Source of the DNA: Myxococcales bacterium | GTDB taxonomy: Bacteria; Myxococcota; Bradymonadia; UBA7976; UBA1532 | Direction of reading: 5' to 3' | Length of the DNA stretch: 40,313 bases | NCBI GenBank assembly: GCA_020633515.1 | Contig: JACKDM010000046.1 | Span: forward strand, 1 to 40,313 | In this document: piece after piece, positions 20,492-29,138 of the stretch | Numbering within the stretch: position 1 is the first letter of the stretch | Layout: each line of letters starts with the position of its first letter | Notes under the pieces: model-generated | What the model saw: only the letters and a program-made list of their open reading frames with translations | Databases searched by the model: none | What the model was told of the DNA's origin: nothing | Program-made: the position numbers and the translations under genes

Positions 20492-21277
20492 TCACCGGTG
20501 GTCCGCCGGCTCGTCCTCGTCGAGCGCGTCGAGGTCGAAGTCTTCGTCGTCGCCGTCTTCTTCGTCCTCATCGGCCAACGCGCCGTCGGCGCGCGCGAAC
20601 CGCAGCAGCGACGCGAAGCGCCGGGCCTCGCCGAACATCGTCGGCGCGGTGAAGAAGACATGCCCCGCGCGCCGCTCCTCGGCGAGCGCGAGCAGGGTGT
20701 CGATCTCGAAGTCGGTGTAGCGCCCGGTGAGACCCTTGCGACCCATCAGGCGCCAGTAGATGACATCGCCGGCGGGCAGCTCGGTCTCGTCGTCCTCGTC
20801 GTCGTGCCCGAGCGGGTCGACCGCCGGGATGAGCCCCGCCGCCGCGCAGACCGCCGCGCGATCCTCGGGCTGGCCCTCCCACAGCCCCTCGGCCCACCAC
20901 GCGATCGCGAGGCCGTCGGGGCGATGGCTGCCGACGAAGTCGATGAGACGCTCGCGGTTGTCACGGGTGGGACGAAAGCTCGCCGGGGTGTGCAGCAGCA
21001 CGGTGCGCGCTTCGAGCGCGTCGGCGAGCGCGAGGGCGCGCTTCCAGGCGCCGATCGCGTCGTCGGCGAAGAAGCCGGCGGCGAGCGCGGGCGGCACCGT
21101 CGGCACGAAGACCGCGCCCGGCGGCGCGCTCGCCCGCCAGCGCGCCGCGGCCTTGGGCTTCATCCGCTCGACGATCCGCGCCTCGACCTCGAAGGCGTTG
21201 AATTGCTTCCAGTATCTGCTCTGCGGCCCGGTCTGGGTCGCGCATCCGACGTGCAGGGTGTTCATCGGCGGCATCAT
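20492..21277 (-). CDS. DUF72 (YecE-like) TIM-barrel protein
   Basis: This 261-aa protein has the DUF72 layout: an N-terminal strand LHVGCATQTGP, YWKQFNAFEVE, VFVPTVPP, ARTVLLHTPASFRPTRDNRERLIDFV, AIAWWAEGLW, DVIYWRLMG and VFFTAPTMFGEARRFASLLRF. The final 30 residues are extremely acidic (DEDEEDGDDEDFD), an extension not typical of the family. The biochemical role of DUF72 is not established; links with nucleic-acid metabolism have been proposed. The start is ATG 21277, with 21274 and 21265 as alternatives; none has a strong ribosome-binding site. It lies between sppA and the kinase gene on the same strand. Confidence 0.7.
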   Translation of the reverse strand: MMPPMNTLHVGCATQTGPQSRYWKQFNAFEVEARIVERMKPKAAARWRASAPPGAVFVPTVPPALAAGFFADDAIGAWKRALALADALEARTVLLHTPASFRPTRDNRERLIDFVGSHRPDGLAIAWWAEGLWEGQPEDRAAVCAAAGLIPAVDPLGHDDEDDETELPAGDVIYWRLMGRKGLTGRYTDFEIDTLLALAEERRAGHVFFTAPTMFGEARRFASLLRFARADGALADEDEEDGDDEDFDLDALDEDEPADHR

Positions 21278-21347
21278 AGATCGCGGCTCTCTGAAGCGTC
21301 CATTCGTTCCATCGCCCCCAGGGTGGGGTGGGTCGTCGCGCCCGCCG

Positions 21348-22328
21348 TCATCGCACGAGCGCCGGCGGGCCGTGGAGGTACATCGCGCGGGGGCCTTGCA
21401 AGAGCTCGGCGACGAGCGGTCGCTCGCTCGCGCCGAGGCGGGCGCGGAAGAGGTCGAAGAGACCGGGCTCGCTGCGATAGCGCACCACGGTGAAGGGACC
21501 CTCGCCCGCGAGCGCGCCGAGGCGGGCGAGCGCCGCCTTGGGATAGTCGATGCGATCGACGAGCCCGGCCTCGCGCGCCTGCTCGGCGGTCAACAGCCGC
21601 CCGTCGGCGATGGGACGCAGCGCCTCGATCTCGATGCCACGTCCCTTGACGATGACATCGAGGAAGCGGGCGTACATCGAGTCGACGATGCCTTGCAACA
21701 GCGCGCGCTGCTCGTCGGTGAGCGGCGCGAAGGGGCTCAGCATCTGCTTGTTCTGCCCCGATGTGATCGAGTCGTCGCGCACGCCGAAGCGATCGAGGAG
21801 CCCGCCGAGCTCGATGTTGTTGATGATGACCCCGATGCTCCCGGTCACCGTGGTCGGCAGCGCCCAGATCTCGTCGGCGGCGACCGCGAGGTAGTAGCCA
21901 CCGGACGCGCACAGATCACCCATGTGTACGAGCACCCGGCGCTTCTTCTCGCGCAGGCGGCGGATGGCATGGTGGATGAGATCGGCGTCGGTGACCGAGC
22001 CACCGGGGGTGTCGACGGCGAGCAGCACGCCGGCGACCGACTCGTCTTCGCCGGCGCGTTCGAGCATCGCGAGCGTCGCCTCGGTGACCCCGCCCGCCAT
22101 GCCACCGGCGCGCACGAGCACGCCGCGCACGTCGATGATCACCAGCTTCCTGCTCGCGCCCGGCTCGACCTTCTCGACGATCTCTTCGATCGGGCTCGCC
22201 GCCCCGCCGAGCCCGCCGAGGCCCGCGACCGCCATGCCCACGAAGCCGAGGCCGGCGAGCAATGCCATCAGCAGCAGGAGGCACCCGATGCCACGGCGCG
22301 GGGGAGGGTCGGTGCGATGCGGCTCCAC
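21348..22328 (-). CDS. sppA: Signal peptide peptidase SppA, short (36K) type
   Basis: This is an inner-membrane serine protease that degrades released signal peptides. An N-terminal membrane helix (GCLLLLMALLAGLGFVGMAV) precedes the ClpP-like protease fold. The first strand is VIIDVRGVL, followed by VLLAVDTPGGSV. The nucleophile Ser is in DLCASGGYYLA (near residue 141), with VTGSIGVIINN after it, and the general-base Lys in SGQNKQMLSPF (near 193). The GTG at 22328 is preferred because GGAG lies 5 bp upstream, while the upstream ATG at 22355 has none. It diverges from glyA. The peptide substrates are inferred from family knowledge. Confidence 0.88.
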   Translation of the reverse strand: MEPHRTDPPPRRGIGCLLLLMALLAGLGFVGMAVAGLGGLGGAASPIEEIVEKVEPGASRKLVIIDVRGVLVRAGGMAGGVTEATLAMLERAGEDESVAGVLLAVDTPGGSVTDADLIHHAIRRLREKKRRVLVHMGDLCASGGYYLAVAADEIWALPTTVTGSIGVIINNIELGGLLDRFGVRDDSITSGQNKQMLSPFAPLTDEQRALLQGIVDSMYARFLDVIVKGRGIEIEALRPIADGRLLTAEQAREAGLVDRIDYPKAALARLGALAGEGPFTVVRYRSEPGLFDLFRARLGASERPLVAELLQGPRAMYLHGPPALVR

Positions 22329-22390
22329 GCGGACTCCAGTCGACGATCGGCGCACCCTACCACCAAGCGCGGCGGCTCACGCGATTTTCG

Positions 22391-22419
22391 TTGCGCCCCG
22401 CCGACCGACTCTCGACAAT
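22391..22419 (+). promoter_or_regulatory. Probable glyA promoter
   Basis: A -35-like TTGCGC (22391-22396) and a -10-like GACAAT (22414-22419) are separated by 17 bp, in the relatively AT-rich part of the sppA-glyA spacer. Transcription would start near 22426, giving a leader of about 35 nt before the glyA ATG. A small hairpin GCGCC-CCTTC-GGCGC lies in that leader. Confidence 0.45.
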
Positions 22420-22460
22420 TTCGCGCCCCTTCGGCGCCCGCACTGCGAGAGGAGACGCCC

Positions 22461-23717
22461 ATGAGCCTGTCGGACATCCGCGCGATCGACCCCGAGATCG
22501 CCGATCTCATCGCCCGCGAGTCGCGCCGTCAGGCCGACACGCTGCGGCTGATCCCGTCCGAGAACTACGCCTCCGCCGCGGTGCTCGCCGCGACGGGGAG
22601 CTGCCTGACCAACAAGTACAGCGAAGGCTACCCGCACAAGCGGTACTACCAGGGCCAGCAGTACATCGACGCGATCGAGAGCCTCGCCATCGAGCGCGCC
22701 AAGGCGCTCTTCGGCGCCGATCACGCCAACGTGCAGCCCTACTCGGGCTCGCCGGCCAACCTCGCCGTCTACTTCGCGCTGCTCAAGCCCGGTGACACCC
22801 TGCTCTCGATGAGCCTGCCCCACGGCGGCCACCTGACCCACGGCCACAACGTCACCATCTCGGGCAAGTACTACAACGCCGTGCAGTACGGCGTGCGCCG
22901 CGAGGACGGCCGCATCGACATGGACGAGGTCGCGCGCATGGCGCGCGAGCACAAGCCGAAGCTCATCGTCTGCGGCGCCTCGGCCTACCCCCGGATCATC
23001 GACTTCGAAGGCTTCGCCGCGATCGCGCGCGAGGTCGGGGCGCTCTTGCTCGCCGACATCGCCCACATCGCCGGGCTCGTCGCCGGCGGCGCGCACCCCT
23101 CGCCGGTCCCGCACGCCGACGTGGTCTCGAGCACCACCCACAAGACGCTGCGCGGGCCGCGGAGCGGGCTCATCCTCTGCCGGGAGAAGCTCGCGTCGAA
23201 GATCGACCGCGCGGTCTTCCCCGGGCTGCAAGGCGGGCCGCACTGCCACGCGACCGGCGCGCTCGCCGTCGCGCTCGCCGAGGCGGCGCAGCCATCGTTC
23301 AAGGCGTACGCCCACGCGGTCGTCGACAACGCCCGCACCCTCGCCGAGCGGCTGCTGCACCACGGCTTCGACCTCGTCTCGGGCGGCACCGACAACCACC
23401 TGCTCCTCATCGACCTCGGCAACAAGCAGGTGCCGGGCAAGGTCGCCGCGGTCGCGCTCGAGCGCGCCGGCATCGTCTGCAACGCCAACAGCGTGCCCTT
23501 CGACCCGCGCAAGCCCTTCGACCCGAGCGGGATCCGCATCGGGACGCCGTCGATCACGACGCGGGGCATGGGGCGCGACGAGATGGTTCGGCTCGGGGAC
23601 TGGATCGCGCAGGTGGTCGCCGCGCCCGACGACGAGGCGGGGCAGGCGAAGATCGCCGAAGACGTGCGCGCGATGTGCGCCGACTTCCCGGCGCCCGGGG
23701 TGGGTGAGCTGATTTGA
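22461..23717 (+). CDS. glyA: Serine hydroxymethyltransferase
   Basis: This 418-aa PLP enzyme interconverts serine and tetrahydrofolate with glycine and 5,10-methylene-tetrahydrofolate, the main source of one-carbon units. Conserved blocks include LIPSENYASAAVL, TNKYSEGYPHKRYYQG, ANVQPYSGSPANLAVYFALL, LPHGGHLTHG, LADIAHIAGLVAGG and the PLP-lysine motif STTHKTLRGPRSG (Lys 228). SGIRIGTPSITTRGM near the C-terminus binds substrate carboxylate. Length and motifs are normal for bacterial SHMT. GAGAGGAG lies about 7 bp before the ATG. One small departure is CGASAYPRIIDF, where most homologs have AGxSAYxRxIDF. It is transcribed alone, divergently from sppA. Confidence 0.97.
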   Translation: MSLSDIRAIDPEIADLIARESRRQADTLRLIPSENYASAAVLAATGSCLTNKYSEGYPHKRYYQGQQYIDAIESLAIERAKALFGADHANVQPYSGSPANLAVYFALLKPGDTLLSMSLPHGGHLTHGHNVTISGKYYNAVQYGVRREDGRIDMDEVARMAREHKPKLIVCGASAYPRIIDFEGFAAIAREVGALLLADIAHIAGLVAGGAHPSPVPHADVVSSTTHKTLRGPRSGLILCREKLASKIDRAVFPGLQGGPHCHATGALAVALAEAAQPSFKAYAHAVVDNARTLAERLLHHGFDLVSGGTDNHLLLIDLGNKQVPGKVAAVALERAGIVCNANSVPFDPRKPFDPSGIRIGTPSITTRGMGRDEMVRLGDWIAQVVAAPDDEAGQAKIAEDVRAMCADFPAPGVGELI

Positions 23718-23930
23718 GTTTGCCGTGCTCGCTGCGGCGCCCTCCGCGGCTGCGCCGCTGCGGGCGGGTCTGCGCAGCGTCGTCGTGTGCTCGCCCTGCG
23801 GGCTGCGCGCCTCCTCCTCGGGAGGACCCGTGCGGACTCTGGCCGCACGCCTGGATGCGCTCGGCGATCGGTTCCGGGGCTTCGCCCCTTCACTCTGGTT
23901 TGCCGTGCCTGCCGGGCTCGAGCCGGCGCA

Positions 23931-23953
23931 GCGGCTGATCGGCGGTCAGCCGC
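23931..23953. repeat. 8-bp hairpin spanning the stop codon of the zinc-ribbon gene
   Basis: GCGGCTGA and TCAGCCGC flank the 7-nt loop TCGGCGG and include the TGA stop (23946-23948) of the minus-strand gene. It may act as a terminator in the 228-bp convergent spacer behind glyA. There is no T-run. Confidence 0.4.
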
Positions 23954-24563
23954 CGCGTCGGCCGCCGCGCTCGCGGCCGCCGCTGCCGCCGCTGCCGCCG
24001 CCGCCGCCGCCGCCGCCGCGGCCGCTCTTCTGCCGCCGCGGCTGGTCACCGCCGCCGCCGCCGCCGCCGCCGTCGCCCTTCTTGCGCCGCCGCTGCTTGC
24101 CGCCGCCGCCGCCCGAGGCGCCGCTCACCTTGCCGCGGCGGTTGCCGACGCGGCCGTTGCCCATGGCGTTGGCGACCTCGCGCATCTCGCGGATGGCTTC
24201 GAGGTCCTCGGGGCTCATGTCGGGCAGGCCCTCGTAGCGGCCCTTCAGCTCGGCCTTGCGCTGCTTGCGAAAGTCCTGCGCGATCGAGCGCTCCTCGCCG
24301 ACGAGCAGCCCGCCGACGGCCGCCTTGCAGCTCTCGCAGCGCACCTCGTGGCGATCCTTGGGCCAGCGCTCGAGCATCACCCACTCGCCGCAGACGGCGC
24401 AGGGGAACTCGACGGGGGGGCGGGTCTTGCCGTTCTTGTCGCCGTCCTTGCCGAAGTAGGCGGCGTCCATCCCGAGGCGGGCGTTGCTGCGCGACCAGAA
24501 GGTCTGCGAGTCTTCGAAGAGGCTGTCCTGAACGCTGGCCTGGTGGATGGCGGCCTCGCTCAT
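23946..24563 (-). CDS. Zinc-ribbon protein with Gly/Arg-rich (RGG-like) tail
   Basis: This 205-aa protein is in three parts. The N-terminal segment is MSEAAIHQASVQDSLFEDSQ. A four-cysteine zinc ribbon follows (FPCAVCGEW...VRCESCKAAVGG), flanked by helices such as ERSIAQDFRKQRKAELKGRY. The tail, from about residue 140, is composed almost only of Gly, Arg and Lys. That tail resembles RGG boxes of RNA-binding proteins and is encoded by long CCG/GGC triplet runs. Nucleic-acid binding is inferred; the family is not one I can name. ATG 24563 is chosen because it begins the non-repetitive, conserved-looking part; an ATG at 24740 in frame is possible but lacks a good ribosome-binding site. Confidence 0.65.
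   Translation of the reverse strand: MSEAAIHQASVQDSLFEDSQTFWSRSNARLGMDAAYFGKDGDKNGKTRPPVEFPCAVCGEWVMLERWPKDRHEVRCESCKAAVGGLLVGEERSIAQDFRKQRKAELKGRYEGLPDMSPEDLEAIREMREVANAMGNGRVGNRRGKVSGASGGGGGKQRRRKKGDGGGGGGGGDQPRRQKSGRGGGGGGGGSGGSGGRERGGRRGG
23980..24115. repeat. CCG/CCGCTG trinucleotide repeat tract
   Basis: Several uninterrupted CCG runs lie within the 3' part of the zinc-ribbon gene and encode polyglycine on the minus strand. They are compositionally unstable sequence and a likely site for length variation or read errors. Confidence 0.75.
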
Positions 24564-24707
24564 GCCGCTCTGGCCGTCTCGGCTCCGGCCGCGTCGCTTG
24601 CGGCTCCCTTGACTCTGGCTCAACTTCGTCTCCGCATGGGCCTGGAAACCGGGCGCGCTCGGGGCGCCGCGTGGGCGGGGAGCGCGGTGGGTAGGTGGAA
24701 CGACTGA

Positions 24708-24723
24708 CACGGTCCCGACCGTG
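24708..24723. promoter_or_regulatory. Palindrome CACGGTC-CC-GACCGTG upstream of the kinase gene
   Basis: Two 7-bp arms in perfect inverted symmetry with a 2-bp centre lie in the divergent spacer between the zinc-ribbon gene and the kinase gene, about 85 bp before the latter. The form fits a dimeric regulator's operator. No regulator gene is adjacent, so this rests on symmetry and location alone. Confidence 0.3.
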
Positions 24724-24808
24724 ACGCGCGACCCTAGCACGCCAGGCGGTCGCGCTCAACCATCGAGGGGCGCGCGATCTATTTCGCGCGGCGGCGGGCC
24801 GGTGTTAA

Positions 24809-26701
<1,893 letters not shown>

Positions 26702-26715
26702 CGGAGGCGCCCTCC

Positions 26716-27465
26716 ATGCGCACCGCCGCGATCATCTTGATCGGCAACGAGCTCTTGAGCGGCAAGGTCGTCGACACCAACGCCGTCTGGCTCACCGGTC
26801 GCCTGCGCGCGCTCGGCGTCGACCTGCGCCGCGTCGTGGTCGTGCCCGACGTCGAGGCCGAGATCGTCGACGAGCTGCGCCGGTGCAGCGCCGCCGTCGA
26901 CCACGTCTTCACCAGCGGCGGCGTCGGCCCGACCCACGACGACATCACCCTGCCCGGCGTCGCCGCCGCGTTCGGCGTCCCCATCGTGCGCAACGAGCGC
27001 CTCGCCGCGCTGATGAAGGGCCACTTCGGCGCCCGCCTCACCGAAGACCACCTGCGCATGGCCGACCTGCCCGCCGGCACCGAGCTCATCGACGGCGGCG
27101 AGATCCGCTGGCCGGTGATGAAGTGCCGCAACGTCTACGTGCTGCCCGGCGTGCCCGAGATCTTCCGCGCCAAGTTCGACGCCATCGCCGAGCGCTTCCG
27201 CGACGGCGCCTTCTACCTGCGCTCGGTCTACCTCGACGCCGACGAGGGCACCATCGCCGCCCGCCTCCGCGCGCTCGAAGGCGACCACGGCGTCGCGATC
27301 GGCAGCTACCCGCGGATCGACGACGCCGACCACCGCCTCCGCGTCACCTTCGAAGCCCGCAGCCCCGCCCCGGTCGACGCCGCCGTCGCCGCCTTCGTCG
27401 CCGCGCTGCCCCCCGAGTGGATCGTGCGCGTCGAGCCGCCCCGCGAGCCGCCGTCCGCCGGATAA
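26716..27465 (+). CDS. CinA-type / molybdopterin-binding-domain protein
   Basis: This 249-aa protein matches the N-terminal COG1058 domain of CinA: AAIILIGNELLSGKVVDTNAVWL, then FTSGGVGPTHDDIT, the canonical ligand-binding loop, and VYVLPGVPEIFRAKFDAI. The C-terminal nicotinamide-nucleotide amidohydrolase domain of full-length CinA is absent, as in many stand-alone forms. Such proteins hydrolyse ADP-ribose or related nucleotides in tested cases; the activity here is an inference. The ATG at 26716 has GGAG 9 bp upstream and is better than the TTG at 26698. It lies 25 bp behind the frame-corrected end of the kinase gene, so the two may be co-transcribed. Confidence 0.85.
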   Translation: MRTAAIILIGNELLSGKVVDTNAVWLTGRLRALGVDLRRVVVVPDVEAEIVDELRRCSAAVDHVFTSGGVGPTHDDITLPGVAAAFGVPIVRNERLAALMKGHFGARLTEDHLRMADLPAGTELIDGGEIRWPVMKCRNVYVLPGVPEIFRAKFDAIAERFRDGAFYLRSVYLDADEGTIAARLRALEGDHGVAIGSYPRIDDADHRLRVTFEARSPAPVDAAVAAFVAALPPEWIVRVEPPREPPSAG

Positions 27466-27492
27466 GGACGCCGCGTAGATCGCGTCACCGGC

Positions 27493-27522
27493 TTGAGATC
27501 CCGCGGCTCTGCGGCCTATGAT
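27493..27522 (+). promoter_or_regulatory. Probable promoter of the helical protein gene
   Basis: TTGAGA (27493-27498) and TATGAT (27517-27522) are separated by 18 bp. The -10 box covers the alternative ATG at 27518, which supports starting the gene at 27566. A similar TATGATGGC sequence occurs before the gene at 18766. Confidence 0.55.
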
Positions 27523-27565
27523 GGCCGCGTCGAACGCGCCGAGGACCGCGCGTCAGGGGGTCGTC

Positions 27566-28549
27566 ATGAGCATCCAGTTCTCGTCGCTCGCCAGCCGGGC
27601 CGAGACCATCATCCAGGCCCGCCCCGATCCCGCCACCGTCGCCCGCCCCGAGGGGCCCGACCTCCCCGCCAGCCGCCCCATCGAGCCGACCACCCGCACC
27701 GTCACCGCCCGCGGCATCAACGAAGGCGCCGCCGTCGAGACCCGCGGCGAGTTCACCCGCGGCGAGCGCGCCGACCGCCGCACCACCGGCCAGGCGCTCC
27801 AGGCCGCCACCGCCCGCGCCGGTCTCGCCCAGGCCGCCGCCGAGACGCTGCGCCGCGGCCGCGACGACCTCGCCACCCTCGACACCCTCGCCCGCGACGC
27901 CGAGACCCGTCAGGTCGAACAGCGAGACGCCGACGCCCTCCGCGACCGCCTCCGCCGCGCCGACGCCGACCCCTCGCTCCAGCAGCTCCGCCGCGAGGCC
28001 GAGGGCGCCGCGCTCGACCGCGAGGCCCAGGCCGCCGAAGCCGAAGCCCGCCGCGCCGCCCGCGCCGTGCTCGAGCGCCCCGCGATCCCCGACCAGACCA
28101 CGCTCACCCTCGTGCCCCAGGGCATCGGCGCCCGCGAACGCGCCGAAGACGCCGCCGACGCCGCCGAGCTCGCCCGCGACCGCGCCACCCGCGCCGACGT
28201 ACAGCGCGCCACCCTCGGCCGCGAACAGCGCCCCGTCCTCGAACCCGAGCGCGCCGAGGTCGACACCCCCGAGGCCGCCCGCGAGACCCGCGCCGCCGTC
28301 GCCGACGCCGACGCCCGCAGCCGCCGCCTCGAAGAACAGGTCCGCGCCGTCGAAGGCCGCGCCGCCGACGAGGCCCGCGCCCTCACCCGCGACCTCGCCG
28401 AGCGCGCCGGCTCGCCCCGCCTCGACAGCGCCCGCGACGCCGAGCGCACCGCCCGCCAGCTCGCCCGCAGCACCCTCGACGCCCCCGCCCGCGCGCTCTC
28501 GACCCAGCCCTACCTCGCCGTCGAAGCCGCGCTCCGCGTCCTCGCCTGA
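27566..28549 (+). CDS. Ala/Arg/Glu-rich helical (coiled-coil) protein of unknown function
   Basis: This 327-aa protein is unrecognised. After a short N-terminus (MSIQFSSLASRAETIIQARP) and a disordered Pro/Arg segment, residues from about 75 to 300 are nearly continuous charged helix, with heptad-like Ala/Leu spacing (LAQAAAETLRRGRDDLATLDTLARDAETRQ). The last residues, TLDAPARALSTQPYLAVEAALRVLA, are amphipathic. No signal peptide or membrane span is seen. The terminal helices faintly recall flagellin-type ends, but key flagellin residues are absent, so that is not claimed. AGGGGG precedes the ATG by 5 bp and a plausible promoter lies upstream. It converges with the small gene at 28560. Confidence 0.65.
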   Translation: MSIQFSSLASRAETIIQARPDPATVARPEGPDLPASRPIEPTTRTVTARGINEGAAVETRGEFTRGERADRRTTGQALQAATARAGLAQAAAETLRRGRDDLATLDTLARDAETRQVEQRDADALRDRLRRADADPSLQQLRREAEGAALDREAQAAEAEARRAARAVLERPAIPDQTTLTLVPQGIGARERAEDAADAAELARDRATRADVQRATLGREQRPVLEPERAEVDTPEAARETRAAVADADARSRRLEEQVRAVEGRAADEARALTRDLAERAGSPRLDSARDAERTARQLARSTLDAPARALSTQPYLAVEAALRVLA

Positions 28550-28559
28550 CCCGCCCGCG

Positions 28560-28802
28560 TCACCCCCGCGCCCCCCGCTTCCGCTCCGCGATCACCGCCA
28601 CCAGCACCGCCCGCACCCCCCGCTCGTCGAGCCCGAGCAGGACGTCACCCCCCGCCGCGACCTCGTTGAACCCCATCGCCAGCAGCGACGCCTTGCTCAG
28701 CGGCAGCGACAGCTCGCCCCGCACCAGCCGCCGGAACAGCCGCTCCAGGTGATCGGTCGGCACGCCGGTCAGGCCGAACGGATAGTCATAGTGGGTGCGC
28801 AT
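28560..28802 (-). CDS. Small hypothetical protein (80 aa)
   Basis: The protein starts MRTHYDYPFGLTGVPTDHLERLFRRLVRGELSLPLSKASLLAMGFNEV and ends in basic residues. It looks soluble and helical, with no recognised motif. AGGAG lies 6 bp before ATG 28802 and only 3 bp before ATG 28805, so 28802 is used. It is transcribed divergently from the acetate-sensing genes and ends 10 bp from the helical protein gene. Confidence 0.6.
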   Translation of the reverse strand: MRTHYDYPFGLTGVPTDHLERLFRRLVRGELSLPLSKASLLAMGFNEVAAGGDVLLGLDERGVRAVLVAVIAERKRGARG

Positions 28803-28888
28803 CATCGGCTCCTGCCATCTCGCGATCGGCGACCGCCACCGGCCGCCGGGCCGATTGGACGCCCCACCCCGCGCCCCGGTCGCCCCCG

Positions 28889-28917
28889 TTGACGCCCGCC
28901 GCGCCCCACCGCATCCT
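28889..28917 (+). promoter_or_regulatory. Possible promoter of the sensor operon
   Basis: TTGACG (28889-28894) is a good -35 box. After 17 bp lies CATCCT, a poor -10. A start near 28925 would leave a 15-nt leader before the small membrane protein gene. Confidence 0.35.
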
Positions 28918-28939
28918 CACCCCACCACCCCGAGGTGAC

Positions 28940-29125
28940 ATGCGCGACGACCCCGAGACCCGCCCCCAGGCAGCCTGGCTCCTCGCCATCGCCACGCTCC
29001 TCCTCGTCTCCCCGCTCCGCGCCCTCTGGGCCCGCCCCGACGCCCCCTGGTGGGCCCCCTTCGTGCCCTGGGCCCTCCTCGTCACCGCCGGCCTCGCCCT
29101 CGCCCGCCGCGAGCGCCCCCGATGA
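28940..29125 (+). CDS. Small two-TM membrane protein preceding the sensor kinase
   Basis: This 61-aa protein has two hydrophobic helices (AAWLLAIATLLLVSPLRALWA and APFVPWALLVTAGLALA) joined by a Trp/Pro-rich turn, and a basic C-terminus. Small two-helix proteins often sit next to sodium/solute-symporter-type genes, so it may be an accessory of the fused sensor that begins 13 bp downstream. ATG 28940 is preceded by GAGGTGA, a short-spaced ribosome-binding site. Precise family not recognised. Confidence 0.6.
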   Translation: MRDDPETRPQAAWLLAIATLLLVSPLRALWARPDAPWWAPFVPWALLVTAGLALARRERPR

Positions 29126-29138
29126 AGCCGATCGCCCG

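Noticed and set aside
23980..24115. CCG-rich runs as a possible satellite or CRISPR-like array
   Set aside because: They are in-frame glycine codons of the zinc-ribbon gene with no spacer structure.
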